64,000 nt of DNA from NCBI GenBank assembly GCA_015075365.1, contig JABTUN010000001.1, forward strand, positions 868,001 through 932,000, in the 5' to 3' direction. The notes beneath the pieces are model-generated. The model saw only the letters and a list, made by a program, of their open reading frames with translations, did no database searches and was not told the DNA's origin. Positions 1 to 8,724 of the stretch are shown piece by piece. Every line of letters begins with the position of its first letter. Positions within the stretch are counted from its first letter, which is position 1. A program made the position numbers and the translations under genes. Source of the stretch: Verrucomicrobiaceae bacterium. Lineage in GTDB: Bacteria > Verrucomicrobiota > Verrucomicrobiia > Verrucomicrobiales > Verrucomicrobiaceae.

Positions 1-192
1 AAGGACGGCGGGGCGCAGCACGAGGACTGGTCGATGGTGGCGCTCGGCACGCTTGTTTCGGCGATTTCGGCCTTCATTGTGGTGAAATGGCTGATTCGAT
101 TCGTACAGTCCCACACTTTCAACGGCTTTGCCTGGTATCGCATCGCGCTCGGCGTGGCGCTGCTGGCGTGGGCCACTTTTGGAAACCTCTGA
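1..192 (+). CDS. uppP: Undecaprenyl-diphosphatase UppP/BacA, C-terminal part
   Basis: The reading frame is open from the window edge and stops at 190-192; the N-terminus lies outside the window. The 63 visible residues contain two hydrophobic segments and the family's closing pattern (FVQSHTF, then YRIALGVALL). UppP is an integral membrane phosphatase that recycles undecaprenyl pyrophosphate, the lipid carrier for peptidoglycan, at the cytoplasmic membrane. The next gene starts 1 nt after the stop, so the two are probably co-transcribed. The catalytic residues are not visible here, so the call rests on the C-terminal pattern only. Confidence 0.75.
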   Translation, partial: KDGGAQHEDWSMVALGTLVSAISAFIVVKWLIRFVQSHTFNGFAWYRIALGVALLAWATFGNL

Positions 193-193
193 C

Positions 194-802
194 ATGTTGA
201 TCAAAGCACGAGCCTGGTTCAGGCGGTCGCTCTTCCAGACCTACCGCTTTTTGAAACACCCGCGGAAACTGCGGGACAGGCCGGTCATGCGCTGGTTTGC
301 CCGCCATTTTCTGGACAAGCGTGTGTGGAGACCCACGCAGCACACGTTTGCCGGCGGCATGGCGCTGGGCACTTTCATCACCCTGCAACTGCTGCCGATC
401 CAGATGCCCACGGCGACGATCCTGGCCGCGCTCTTCCGCGTGAACATCCCCATCGCCCTGGTGATGTGCTGGGTGAGCAATCCGGTGACCGTCCCTTTTC
501 TCGTCGCCGCGGAATACGCGGTCGGGAAATGGTTCCTGGCGCTCTACACCACGGTGCCCACCACGCCTTTCCCCGATCATCTGCCGGAGTCCGCGGTGGA
601 GGCATGGCTGGTGCTGAAGGAGCACGCGCCGGTGATGCTCATCGGCGGTCTCGTGCTGGGCGCGATCAGCGCCTTGGTGGCCTATGTGGGCACCTGGGGC
701 GCGTGGGAGGTGGGCCACCGCATGGAGGTAACGCGTAAGGCGCGCGCGCTGGCGGAGTCAAAAGCCGCTGCCGCCCCTGTGACTGAAAAGGCCGGAATTT
801 GA
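194..802 (+). CDS. DUF2062 membrane protein
   Basis: A protein of 202 residues from ATG 194, chosen because it follows the uppP stop directly; an upstream in-frame ATG at 128 would overlap uppP. Family-typical features are a basic N-terminus, the segment around residues 50-75 (HTFAGGMALGTF, then LLPIQMPTA), the WVSNPVT motif and a C-terminal hydrophobic stretch near residues 150-175. DUF2062 proteins are small membrane proteins of unknown biochemical role, often near envelope or lipid genes. The end is rich in Ala and Lys and probably cytoplasmic. Confidence 0.75.
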   Translation: MLIKARAWFRRSLFQTYRFLKHPRKLRDRPVMRWFARHFLDKRVWRPTQHTFAGGMALGTFITLQLLPIQMPTATILAALFRVNIPIALVMCWVSNPVTVPFLVAAEYAVGKWFLALYTTVPTTPFPDHLPESAVEAWLVLKEHAPVMLIGGLVLGAISALVAYVGTWGAWEVGHRMEVTRKARALAESKAAAAPVTEKAGI

Positions 803-890
803 GGCTTGCCAGGAATAAGGCGGCCTGCGCATGCTCGTACACAGAGCTGCCGGGCATCCCGGCGTTCCAAATCCAACAGCACCCACACCC

Positions 891-1049
891 ATGAAAGCAC
901 TCCTCTCCCTCGTCCTCGCCACCGCCGTCCTTGGCCTCACCAGTTGCGGCTCCTGCCCGCTGGCGGCGAAAAAGAAAGACTGCTGCTCCTCCGGCAGCGC
1001 CTGCTGCGACAGCAAGAAGACCTCCGACTGCAAGACCTGCAAGCATTAA
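891..1049 (+). CDS. Small Cys-rich lipoprotein
   Basis: A 52-residue protein. The start at 891 gives a hydrophobic signal ending in the lipobox LTSC, followed by a short Lys/Cys-rich mature part with CC, CC and CKTC. Eight cysteines in about 35 mature residues suggest metal binding or disulfides. Lipid attachment at the first Cys is inferred from the lipobox. An upstream in-frame ATG at 831 would add a non-hydrophobic leader and is less likely. A strong intrinsic terminator follows within 35 nt, so this is a single-gene unit. The function is unknown. Confidence 0.6.
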   Translation: MKALLSLVLATAVLGLTSCGSCPLAAKKKDCCSSGSACCDSKKTSDCKTCKH

Positions 1050-1081
1050 CGCAGCGGCCATTGACCCTCGAAGCGTCCACG

Positions 1082-1111
1082 AAGCCCGGAGCAGGCCTCC
1101 GGGCTTTTTTT
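1082..1111 (+). terminator. Intrinsic terminator after the lipoprotein gene
   Basis: A 10-bp GC-rich stem (1082-1091 with 1097-1106) with a 5-nt loop is followed by a run of seven T. It sits 33 nt after the stop of the small lipoprotein gene. Confidence 0.85.
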
Positions 1112-1209
1112 GCGCACGGCTGGGCTCGGCCTTTTTGCGCGAAGAACCTGAAAATTGAACGGATGCCGTGTAGGGCGGTCACAGCGTAGCCCCAACCACT
1201 GTCGAAACC

Positions 1210-1956
1210 ATGAAGGGATGCATACCACTCCTTGCCAGCCTTGCCGTCATCATTTTTGGCACGCTGGCACATGCGGTGGAAATTCTTGGCACGCCCCAGG
1301 TCCAGGCGACGGCCACGGGAGCCGTCATCACCTGGAAAACGGATGTCGAATGTGGCACACGGCTGAACTACGGCCTCAACGCGGCGCAGTTGAATCACAA
1401 GGCTGAGGGACCCGTCGCACGCGAGCATCAGGTCACCCTCGGCGGGCTCACGCCAGGCACGACCTATCACTTCAGCGCCGGCAGTGCGCGCACCCGCCTC
1501 GCCACGGGCAGCTTCAGTACCATAGGTGCCGCGCCCGCTGCCGCGCCACCACCGTCGATCGTGCGCCGCGTTCTGGATGTCCTGACGCCGGACCCGAAGC
1601 CCGCGCCCGCCGCCGCGCCCGCCGCCGCGCCTCCCAGCCGCGTCACCTGGGCAAATGTGGCGACTCTCCAGGACCACTTTGACCGTCATGGGAAGGACTT
1701 TGCCAGCCAGTCGCCCGACGACTATGCCGCGCAGGCCTGGCGCTTTCTCCAGCGCGCCCGCGCCGAATCCCTGCCGATGAAGCTCGACGCCACGGACGGC
1801 ACGCTGCGCGTTTTTGATCCCAAGACACGCGCCTTTGCCGCCTACAACGGCGCGGGCCGCACCAAGACCTTCTTCAAGCCTGAAAGCCCCGGCTACTGGC
1901 AGCGCCAGCCAGGCCGCCCGGTGAAGCCCGCTGAACTCCGCTTTTCCTCCCGCTGA
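1210..1956 (+). CDS. Secreted FN3-like protein with a toxin-like (BECR/CdiA-C type) C-terminal domain
   Basis: 248 residues. Residues 1-22 form a signal peptide ending in AHA. Residues 23-100 read as a fibronectin type III/purple-acid-phosphatase N-terminal fold (ITWKTD, then LTPGTTYHFS). A Pro/Ala linker of about 40 residues follows. The last 95 residues carry DHFDRHGKDF, DDYAAQAWRF, RVFDPKT, FAAYN, KTFFKP and RQPG. That ordered pattern resembles C-terminal RNase domains of polymorphic toxins of the BECR fold (CdiA-C tRNase-like). The family call is from memory of the pattern, and nuclease activity is inference. The downstream zinc-ribbon gene belongs to a type often seen as immunity genes, which fits a toxin/immunity pair. 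Confidence 0.5.
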   Translation: MKGCIPLLASLAVIIFGTLAHAVEILGTPQVQATATGAVITWKTDVECGTRLNYGLNAAQLNHKAEGPVAREHQVTLGGLTPGTTYHFSAGSARTRLATGSFSTIGAAPAAAPPPSIVRRVLDVLTPDPKPAPAAAPAAAPPSRVTWANVATLQDHFDRHGKDFASQSPDDYAAQAWRFLQRARAESLPMKLDATDGTLRVFDPKTRAFAAYNGAGRTKTFFKPESPGYWQRQPGRPVKPAELRFSSR

Positions 1957-1992
1957 TCCATGCCACGCCAACCCTCCACGAAGGAACCCCTC

Positions 1993-2310
1993 ATGAAAGA
2001 ACTCGAAAACACCTGCCCCGTTTGCGGCTACGACCAGCTCGCCGAGCCGGCACGCAACCGCACCGGCGGGGCGTCCATGGAGATCTGCCCCTGCTGCGGT
2101 TTTCAATTCGGCGTGACCGATGATGACAAAGGTCTGACCTATGATGAATACCGCCATGAGTGGATCACCACGGGCATGAAATGGGCGAGCAAGAGCCAGA
2201 AGCAGCCCAAAGGCTGGAATCCGCAGACCCAGCTGGGCAACCTGGCCCTTCTGGCCACGCGCAAGCGTGTGAAAGGCCGCCCGCCGCGCTTGTCCCTCCA
2301 GTACGCTTGA
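1993..2310 (+). CDS. CPCC-type zinc-ribbon protein, possible immunity protein
   Basis: About 105 residues from the ATG at 1993; an in-frame ATG at 1960 is also possible. Two Cys pairs (CPVC near residue 7, CPCC near residue 34) form a probable zinc ribbon. The pattern CCGFQFG, then YRHEWITTGMKW, then W-P-QL matches the Cys_rich_CPCC family. Members are small cytoplasmic proteins often found beside polymorphic toxins. It starts 36 nt after the toxin-like gene in the same orientation, consistent with an immunity role. That role is inferred from context only. Confidence 0.6.
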   Translation: MKELENTCPVCGYDQLAEPARNRTGGASMEICPCCGFQFGVTDDDKGLTYDEYRHEWITTGMKWASKSQKQPKGWNPQTQLGNLALLATRKRVKGRPPRLSLQYA

Positions 2311-2354
2311 ATCCACCTTACCGAGCAGCGCGCGAAAGCCCGGCCAGACCACCC

Positions 2355-2996
2355 TCACTGATGCGGATGCCAGCGGTAGTGGCCGGTAAGAGGAAACTCG
2401 AACAGCCGGTCCTCGCATTGCGGCCCCTGGCCGATGTTGTGAACGATCCACGGGCGTGCGCCTCCATCCGGCGCAGGAACGACGATGGCGATGTGCGGCA
2501 GCCTGCCCGCCACTGTGCAGGTGATGAGGTCGCCGGGCCGGTAGTCGCCTTCGTTCTGAGTAACAGGCAGGGAAGCGCCGCGGCGTTTGAAGAAGGTCTG
2601 CAAGTTCGGCACGCGGCGGTGGTCGATGTTTGAATCCGGCCGCGCAAGGCCCCAATGCTTTGGGTAGGAGGAGAAATTCCGCCGCATATCCTCGTGCACG
2701 AGCTTTTGCAGATCGTGGCCCAGCGCGCGGTAGCTGCGGATGACCTCGTCCGTGCAGACGCCTGTGCCGGCGGGCACATCTCCCCCTGGATACTCCAGCC
2801 GCACATAGGCAGGCTCGTAGCGCACAACCTGGTGCGTGCGGTCGAGCGCGGCATGCGCGAGCCGGGTGGCAAAACTGCCGTCGTCAGCCAAATGACGGCG
2901 CGCGGCCTCCGCCAGTTCCTTCGTAAACTGTCCGGTGGCGGCGGACCAGGAAAGAAAGATCGCAGGGGCGAGCAGGAGGGCGCGTATGTGTCTCAT
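2355..2996 (-). CDS. DUF1287 secreted protein
   Basis: 213 residues with an N-terminal signal peptide (cleavage near residues 20-22). Typical DUF1287 motifs run in order: YPGGDVP, GVCTDEVIRSYR, HEDM, then NIDHRRVPN, then YRPGDLITC, HIAIV and IVHNIGQG. The conserved Cys in GVCTDE and the His in LPHIAIV match the Cys/His arrangement of NlpC/P60-like papain folds, so a periplasmic peptidoglycan-related hydrolase is plausible but unproven for this family. It is transcribed away from the MFS gene, whose start is about 95 nt away. Confidence 0.8.
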   Translation of the reverse strand: MRHIRALLLAPAIFLSWSAATGQFTKELAEAARRHLADDGSFATRLAHAALDRTHQVVRYEPAYVRLEYPGGDVPAGTGVCTDEVIRSYRALGHDLQKLVHEDMRRNFSSYPKHWGLARPDSNIDHRRVPNLQTFFKRRGASLPVTQNEGDYRPGDLITCTVAGRLPHIAIVVPAPDGGARPWIVHNIGQGPQCEDRLFEFPLTGHYRWHPHQ

Positions 2997-3090
2997 CCGG
3001 CCCGTACTGTGGAGGCGGGAGGCGCGTTGTCAAAACGACGCACTTCGCGCTGGCCTCCGGCCGCCGGGTTTCGCTACACTCACCGTTTTC

Positions 3091-4383
3091 ATGCCCGACT
3101 CCTCCGCTCCCACCGCCGTCCGCCATCAAATCCTCGCCACCGCGACGGTCGTGGCCTTCCTGATGTACCTGGACCGCATCTGCCTGGCGCAGATCATCAG
3201 TTCCGACTCGTTTCAAAAGAGCATTCAACTCGGCCAGAACGAAATCGACTGGATCAAGGGCGCGTTTTTCTGGGCCTACGCGCTGTTTCAAGTGCCTGCC
3301 GGCTGGCTTAGCGACCGCTTCGGCGCGCGCATGCTCATCACGATCTACATTGCCGCGTGGTCATTGTTCACGGCGGCGACGAGCTTCGCCTGGGGGTTCT
3401 GGACCTTGTTCTTCGCCCGCCTGCTCTGCGGTCTGGCGGAGGCGGGCTACTACCCGGCAAGCAGCAGCCTGCTGACCCGCTGGGCGCATGTGGCCTCCCG
3501 CGGGCTGGCGAGCAGCTTCATCTCCTGGGGAGGACGCATCGGGGGTGCCCTGGCACCCTGGCTGACCGCATATGTGATCCTCACATCGGGCGACTGGCGC
3601 TACGCGGGCTGGATTTATGGCTTTGGCGGGCTGCTCGTCGCGGCGTGCTACTGGCTGGTGTTTCGCGAGCACCCACGCCTGCACCCGCGCTGCAACGACG
3701 CGGAGATCGCCCTGCTGGCGGAGGGGCGCGGCGACTTCCAGCCGCTGAAGAACCCGCCCCACCGTTTTCCATGGGCGGCGGCCTGCGGCAGCATGAACCT
3801 GTGGTTCGTCAACGCGGTGCAGTTCTTCACGAACATCGGCTGGGCCTTCCTCATTCTGTCCCTGCCGGACTATTTGAAAAAGGTGATGCATCTCGACGAC
3901 GCGGCATCCGGCTGGGTCACGACCGCGGCCCTCTTCATCGGCATCTCCGCGCTGCCCTTTGGCGGGATCGCCACGGACTGGATTTCCAAACGCCATGGAA
4001 AGCGCCTCGGTCGCATGCTACCGATGTCTGTGACGAAATTCGCCGCCGCCGCCTGCTACCTGCTGGCGCTCACGGCCGACTCGCCCTGGGGCATGGCGGT
4101 GACCTTTGGCCTGGTCACCTTTTTTGCCGACTTCGGCCTGCCGGCCATGTGGACGACGATGCAGGACATCAGCGGACGCCACCAGGCGCAGCTTTTCGGC
4201 TGGTCGAACATGTGGGGAAACTTCGGGGCCGCGCTGCTGCCCATTCTCTTCACGAAGGTCCTGCTGCTCTACGACACCAACCATGACTACCACGAGGGCG
4301 TGTGGCTTTGTGCGGGCGCCTTTGTGCTGGCAGGTGTCTTTGCGCTGTTCGTAAACGCGGAAAAACCGGTCACCGAATCGTGA
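3091..4383 (+). CDS. MFS transporter, anion:cation symporter-like
   Basis: 430 residues from ATG 3091, with about 12 hydrophobic segments. An earlier in-frame start would overlap the divergent DUF1287 gene and lacks coding character. The first helix has YLDRICLAQ; the loop after helix 2 carries the MFS signature GWLSDRFGARMLI, and the equivalent in the second half is ATDWISKRHGKR. This layout is typical of ACS-family carriers for organic anions such as hexuronates or galactonate. The substrate cannot be read from the sequence. A second MFS gene of similar type lies at 35.8-37.1 kb. Confidence 0.8.
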   Translation: MPDSSAPTAVRHQILATATVVAFLMYLDRICLAQIISSDSFQKSIQLGQNEIDWIKGAFFWAYALFQVPAGWLSDRFGARMLITIYIAAWSLFTAATSFAWGFWTLFFARLLCGLAEAGYYPASSSLLTRWAHVASRGLASSFISWGGRIGGALAPWLTAYVILTSGDWRYAGWIYGFGGLLVAACYWLVFREHPRLHPRCNDAEIALLAEGRGDFQPLKNPPHRFPWAAACGSMNLWFVNAVQFFTNIGWAFLILSLPDYLKKVMHLDDAASGWVTTAALFIGISALPFGGIATDWISKRHGKRLGRMLPMSVTKFAAAACYLLALTADSPWGMAVTFGLVTFFADFGLPAMWTTMQDISGRHQAQLFGWSNMWGNFGAALLPILFTKVLLLYDTNHDYHEGVWLCAGAFVLAGVFALFVNAEKPVTES

Positions 4384-4389
4384 TCCGCA

Positions 4390-4755
4390 TCAAAACTGGC
4401 CCGTGTTGAGCAGCACCAGCGTGCATGACTCCTCGCAGCCGATGCCCGCCGCTTGTAGAGCGTGCGCCAGGTCTGGATTTTCAGCACCAGGATTGAAAAT
4501 CACCCGCCGCGGACGCAGGGCGACAAGATCCTCCCTCATCCCCGCGGAAATCGCCGCGCCGACATACATCGTCACCGTGTCCACCGGACCGCTGATGGCA
4601 CGCAAACCCGGCGTGACCGGCACGCCTTCGATCTCCGCCAGTTTTGGATGCACCGGCACCACCGCGTGGCCGTGCTTCTGAAGCAAAAGCAGCGCCTTGT
4701 GGCTGTAGCGTTCCGGATTGTCACTGGCACCGACGATGACGACTCTCTCACTCAT
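4390..4755 (-). CDS. CoA-binding domain protein (YccU-like)
   Basis: 121 residues with a Rossmann-type CoA-binding fold: VVIVGASDNPERYSH at the N-terminus, VPVHPKL, GPVDTVTMYV, RRVIFNPGAENP and GCEESCTLVLL at the end. Proteins of this size consist of the CoA-binding domain alone, as in YccU. The function is unknown, with binding of CoA or a similar nucleotide presumed. The stop lies 6 nt from the convergent MFS gene, so the two share a very short 3' junction. Confidence 0.8.
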   Translation of the reverse strand: MSERVVIVGASDNPERYSHKALLLLQKHGHAVVPVHPKLAEIEGVPVTPGLRAISGPVDTVTMYVGAAISAGMREDLVALRPRRVIFNPGAENPDLAHALQAAGIGCEESCTLVLLNTGQF

Positions 4756-4797
4756 GCCGAATCCATGCCACCGTACGGCGGTTGTTCCAGCCCGTTT

Positions 4798-5280
4798 TCA
4801 CTCCCCGATCCACACCGGCGTTCCTTCCGGCACCAGGTCGAAAAGCTCGATCACCTCGCGGTTCCGCATGCGTACACAGCCATGGCTGCCCGGGCGGCCG
4901 ATGCCCTGCTCGTCATTGGTGCCATGGATGTAGATGTAGCGCTGGAAGGTGTTCGCGTTCCTCGCCTCCAGCCCGTGCAGCCAGAGGATGCGTGTCAGCA
5001 CGAGATCTGTCCTGCTCTCCATCCCGGGTGTCCACAGGCCGGCGGGCTGCCTGGATTTGAAAATGGTGCCGCATTCCGCCCCCGCGCCGTGTTTCTCCTT
5101 CACGATGAACCTGCCCGGCGGTGTCTTGTTGCTGCCCTCGGTGAATCCAATGCCAAACTTCGAGGTGGAGCAGTCCCATTCCCTCACCAGCCGCGGGCCG
5201 TCAAACAACCGCAGCTTTTGCGTGCCGATGCTGACTTCGATGCGTGGCTGGGAGAGGCTCATGCCGTCTCCATGCCCCAA
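4798..5280 (-). CDS. L,D-transpeptidase (YkuD domain)
   Basis: 160 residues; the start could also be the Met at residue 7. The YkuD catalytic signature is present: IYIHGTNDEQ followed about 10 residues later by GSHGCVRM, with His and Cys as catalytic residues. The enzyme makes 3-3 peptidoglycan cross-links or attaches proteins to stem peptides. No signal peptide is visible in this short form, so export is unclear. It lies 42 nt upstream of the CoA-binding gene on the same strand and may be co-transcribed with it. Confidence 0.85.
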   Translation of the reverse strand: MGHGDGMSLSQPRIEVSIGTQKLRLFDGPRLVREWDCSTSKFGIGFTEGSNKTPPGRFIVKEKHGAGAECGTIFKSRQPAGLWTPGMESRTDLVLTRILWLHGLEARNANTFQRYIYIHGTNDEQGIGRPGSHGCVRMRNREVIELFDLVPEGTPVWIGE

Positions 5281-5293
5281 ATCCGTCCAGAGA

Positions 5294-6655
5294 TCAAATC
5301 AGCTCCGGCATCGGCGACCAGCCGTCCACGAGATACTGTGGACGTCCGGTGAGGTCGTTGAGCGTTGTCTTGACCGTGTCGATGCCCATGAACTGGTAGA
5401 GCGAGGCAAACACCTCGCCGAAGTGCACCGGGCGCTCTGTGGGCTCACCGCCCAGCTTGTCAGTGGCACCAATGACCTGTCCCGTGCGGAATCCACCGCC
5501 TGCAAGCAACGCGCCACCGACACGGGGCCAATGATCACGGCCGCCGTCCTTGTTCACGATCGGCGTGCGACCAAACTCACCCCAGGCGACAACCGCGACG
5601 TCTTTGTCGAGCCCGCGCTCGTGCAAATCCTCCACCAGCGCGCTCATGCCTTGATCGAACAGCGGCAGATGACGCAGCAACTGCGGATAGTTGTTGTCGT
5701 GGAAGTCCCAGCGACCGAAATTCAACGTCACCACGCGCGCACCGGCCTCGACGAGCCGTCGGGCGAGCAGAAAGTGCTCCAGATTCAGCGGCGCGCCGTC
5801 GCCGTAGTTTTTCGGATCGCCTTTGCCGTAGCGTTCGCGCGTTTTGACGGTCTCCTTGCCCAAGTCGAGCGCGGCGAGGAGTTTGCTGCTCGTCAGCACG
5901 TTGAGCGCCTGCTGGTTGAAGGCGTCCATGCTGCCGACGAGGCCGCTGGCGTCGAGTTCGCGGCGGAAGTTGTCGAAACCATCGAGCAGCGAGCGGCGGT
6001 CTTCGAGCCGGTCGAGCGTGATGCCGTTGAGCTGCAAGTCCTCCACGCCTGCTCCATTCGGGCGGAAGGCCGCATGCGTGTTGCCGCAATACCCCGGATG
6101 CCCTGGCGAGCCATACGGCGGATGCCCGGCCTTCGGCGCGAGGCCCACAAAGGCGGGCACCGCCGGATCAGCCTGACCGTGGAGCTTGGAAATCACAGAG
6201 CCGAACGAAGGCGGGTCGGAAAGGCGGCCCACGGGAGCTGCGCCGCCGTTCGGAGGCGGTGGCTTGCCGGTGTAGCAGATGAAGCTGTCGTGCGCGCCGT
6301 TCGGACTGCCATACATGCTCCGGATCGGCACCAGCTTGTCCATGATCTTCGCCAGACGCGGCGCGTGCTCCGAGATGTGGATGCCAGGCACGGCCGTTTT
6401 GATGGGTTTGTAGGGGCCGCGAATTTCCAACGGCGCGTCCATCTTCAGATCATACATGTCCTGATGCGGCGGCGCGCCGCACAGGTAGATCATGATGACC
6501 GACTTGAAGCTGCGGCCTGTCCTTGCCTCCGCCTCCGCCTTCAGCAGCTCCGGCAGCGACAGCCCGCCCATGGCGAGACCGCCGATGCGCAGAAAGTCAC
6601 GACGCGAGACGCCGTCGCAGAATTTGCCGTGGGATTTGCCGGAGAGGGTGAGCAT
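5294..6655 (-). CDS. DUF1501 Tat-exported protein
   Basis: 453 residues from the Met at 6655, chosen because it gives a Tat signal (SRRDFLRIGG about 20 residues in) and avoids overlap with the divergent gene. DUF1501 features include VIMIYLCGAPPHQDMYDLK, EHAPRLAKIMDK, GYCG, the GEFGRTP motif and GGRDHWP. DUF1501 proteins have an alkaline-phosphatase/sulfatase-like fold and are expanded in Planctomycetes and Verrucomicrobia, often beside DUF1549/DUF1553 haem proteins. Here the partner gene is 37 kb away. Periplasmic, substrate unknown. Confidence 0.9.
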   Translation of the reverse strand: MLTLSGKSHGKFCDGVSRRDFLRIGGLAMGGLSLPELLKAEAEARTGRSFKSVIMIYLCGAPPHQDMYDLKMDAPLEIRGPYKPIKTAVPGIHISEHAPRLAKIMDKLVPIRSMYGSPNGAHDSFICYTGKPPPPNGGAAPVGRLSDPPSFGSVISKLHGQADPAVPAFVGLAPKAGHPPYGSPGHPGYCGNTHAAFRPNGAGVEDLQLNGITLDRLEDRRSLLDGFDNFRRELDASGLVGSMDAFNQQALNVLTSSKLLAALDLGKETVKTRERYGKGDPKNYGDGAPLNLEHFLLARRLVEAGARVVTLNFGRWDFHDNNYPQLLRHLPLFDQGMSALVEDLHERGLDKDVAVVAWGEFGRTPIVNKDGGRDHWPRVGGALLAGGGFRTGQVIGATDKLGGEPTERPVHFGEVFASLYQFMGIDTVKTTLNDLTGRPQYLVDGWSPMPELI

Positions 6656-6680
6656 GGGGACGCAAAAATAAGCAGCGAAC

Positions 6681-7727
6681 ATGCCGGAACTATCAGCAAA
6701 GCCGCGTTTAGTGGCGGCCATGTGCCGCACATTGCTCTGCTTGATCGTCCACGCCTCCGTCCTTGTCTCGGCTGACTTGGAGTGGTCCCAACTCCCGCCG
6801 ATCCCCGATCCGCGCGGTTTCGCCGGCAGCTTCGCCGGTGTGAGCAACGGCGCGCTCATCGTGGCCGGCGGCACACATTTCATCGACAGGATGCCCTGGG
6901 AAGGCGGCACAAAGCTCTGGTATGACACGATCCATGTGCTCGACAAACCGGACGGCCGGTGGCGCGTGCTCGGCAGGCTGCCCAAGCCCAACGGCTACGG
7001 CGTGAGCATCACCACACCCGAGGGACTCGTCATCGTGGGCGGCGGAAACGCCACGCAGCACCTCCGCGACGTCTTCTGGCTCGACAACAACGTCGCGCTG
7101 CCGCCACTGCCCAAGCCCTGCGCTTTCATGAGCGGCTGCGTGCTCGATGACGTGATCTACATTGCCGGCGGCATCGAAACACCAAATGCGACCAGCGCCA
7201 TGAACACCTTCTGGTCGCTGCATCTGAAAAAACTCGGCGCGCAGTGGCAGGAACTGCCCCCCTGCCCCGGCAAGCCGCGCATCCTGAGCTGCATGGCCGC
7301 CGCAAACGGCGCAGTTCACCTTTTCAGCGGCGCGGCGCTCAGCGCCGGTCCCGATGGAAAACCCGTGCGCGAATGGCTGAACGACGCCTGGAGCTACAAA
7401 CCGGCCTCAGGATGGCAAAAGCTGCCCGAAATGCCCCGAGTGGCCGTCGCGGCTCCGAATCCGGCCCCGGTGATCGACGGAAAAATCCTCATCATCGGCG
7501 GCGATGACGGCGCGAACGCGAATTTCGAGCCCAAATCAAAGCATCCGGGCTTCCCACGCTCCATTCTGGCCTTTGAAACCCAAACACAAACATGGTCCGA
7601 AGCCGGCGAAGTGCCCTTTTCACTCGTCACGACCAACGCGGTGCCCTGGAACGGCCTAATCATCATCCCCGGCGGCGAATCCCGCCCCGGCGTGAGATCG
7701 CCGCAGGTGTGGAATGCAGCGCGCTGA
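6681..7727 (+). CDS. Kelch-repeat protein, cyclically permuted mutarotase/NanM-like
   Basis: 348 residues; the Met at 6720 is a better start because the next residues form a signal peptide ending in VSA. Repeated Kelch blades are visible (LIVAGGTHF, LVIVGGGNA, IYIAGGIET, HLFSGAA, ILIIGGDDG, IIIPGGES), giving a six-bladed propeller. N-acetylneuraminate epimerases (NanM) have this organisation, including an early WEGG-type motif (here MPWEGGTKLWYD). A secreted sugar epimerase is therefore likely. It is divergent from DUF1501, with about 25-65 nt between starts. Confidence 0.8.
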   Translation: MPELSAKPRLVAAMCRTLLCLIVHASVLVSADLEWSQLPPIPDPRGFAGSFAGVSNGALIVAGGTHFIDRMPWEGGTKLWYDTIHVLDKPDGRWRVLGRLPKPNGYGVSITTPEGLVIVGGGNATQHLRDVFWLDNNVALPPLPKPCAFMSGCVLDDVIYIAGGIETPNATSAMNTFWSLHLKKLGAQWQELPPCPGKPRILSCMAAANGAVHLFSGAALSAGPDGKPVREWLNDAWSYKPASGWQKLPEMPRVAVAAPNPAPVIDGKILIIGGDDGANANFEPKSKHPGFPRSILAFETQTQTWSEAGEVPFSLVTTNAVPWNGLIIIPGGESRPGVRSPQVWNAAR

Positions 7728-7769
7728 GACAGACTCGCTCCTGGCATTCGGCTGGCCGACTTCCCATGG

Positions 7770-8192
7770 CTAGGACGTCCTGGTGTTGCATTTTGCTGGA
7801 GTGAGCCGCCCGGCCAGAAAGTCATCCAAACGAGGATTGATCCACCGGGCAAAGATGCCGTGATACCAGGGAGAACGCAGTTGCAGCCAGAGCACGATGA
7901 GAGTAGCCGGCGTTTGCATCAGCAGCGGTGACAGCCAGCCCGTGTAGCCTGATGCCAGATGTGCGCCGACGAGGATCACAAACACCGCGGCCCATGCCAG
8001 TTCGAGCCTCCGCCAGACGAGGAAGACGTTGCAGAAGAGGAAGAAGTGTCCCAGCGCCATCGGAACGATCCACCAGAGCGGAAATGCCTTGTTGCGAAGC
8101 CAGAGCGCCACCGAAGTTCCGCCGATCAAAACCAGCGTATCGATCACCGATAGGCGAAAACCGTGCATTCTTGCTCGTGGAAGCTGTTCCAT
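7770..8192 (-). CDS. Small integral membrane protein of unknown family
   Basis: About 140 residues from the Met at 8192, which starts just after the macro-domain gene stops at 8197. Four hydrophobic segments are visible (near LSVIDTLVLIGG, PLWWIVPMALGHFFLF, ELAWAAVFVILV and PATLIVLWLQL). The C-terminus ends in a charged tail. The short spacing suggests it is the last gene of the minus-strand NAD/ADP-ribose cluster. I do not recognise the family. Confidence 0.6.
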   Translation of the reverse strand: MEQLPRARMHGFRLSVIDTLVLIGGTSVALWLRNKAFPLWWIVPMALGHFFLFCNVFLVWRRLELAWAAVFVILVGAHLASGYTGWLSPLLMQTPATLIVLWLQLRSPWYHGIFARWINPRLDDFLAGRLTPAKCNTRTS

Positions 8193-8196
8193 TTCA

Positions 8197-8697
8197 TCAA
8201 GCCTCCAGAAGAGATTCATACCGCGCCCTGTCCGCAGCACTAAAGCAGCAGAAGATCACGGTTTGGATGGAGGACGGTGTTTGCAAGAAGGCCCGCACGC
8301 TCTCCACGGCAATTTGCGCCGCTTGATCCGCCGGGAAGAGATACACGCCGGTCGAGATGCACGGGAAGGCAATGCTTTGCAGGCCTGCATCGGCGGCGAG
8401 GCGCAGGGAGTTCGTGTAGCAGGCGCGAAGTTTGTCTGCCTCGCCGCTTTTGCCGTCGTTCCAGATGGGGCCGACGGTGTGGATGATGTGTCGCGCTTTG
8501 AGGCGATATCCCTTCGTGATTTTCGCCTCGCCGGTGCGGCAGCCGTTCAGTAAACGACACTCGGCGAGCAGTTCCGGCCCGGCCGCGCGATGAATCGCGC
8601 CATCCACGCCGCCACCACCGAGCAGGGAGGAGTTGGCGGCGTTCACGATGGCATCGACGTTGAGCTGGGTGATGTCGGCTTGAAGAGTTTGGAGCAT
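8197..8697 (-). CDS. Macro-domain ADP-ribose hydrolase/deacetylase
   Basis: 166 residues, the length of stand-alone macro domains. Diagnostic motifs are [23 protein letters not shown] at the N-terminus, [19 protein letters not shown] and a phosphate-binding loop [12 protein letters not shown]. The Asn of NAAN and the Asp of GGVDGA match the MacroD/YmdB-type active site, so removal of ADP-ribose from proteins or hydrolysis of O-acetyl-ADP-ribose is expected. It sits 27 nt downstream of an ADP-ribosylglycohydrolase gene in a cluster headed by an NrtR-like regulator. Confidence 0.9.
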   Translation of the reverse strand: MLQTLQADITQLNVDAIVNAANSSLLGGGGVDGAIHRAAGPELLAECRLLNGCRTGEAKITKGYRLKARHIIHTVGPIWNDGKSGEADKLRACYTNSLRLAADAGLQSIAFPCISTGVYLFPADQAAQIAVESVRAFLQTPSSIQTVIFCCFSAADRARYESLLEA

Positions 8698-8724
8698 AGA
8701 AGTTATGAATCAGTGATTCGTGAA

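Noticed and set aside
937..2655. Minus-strand ORF of 572 codons
   Set aside because: Antisense shadow in GC-rich DNA; it covers a terminator and three plus-strand genes with clear family motifs, and its own translation has none.
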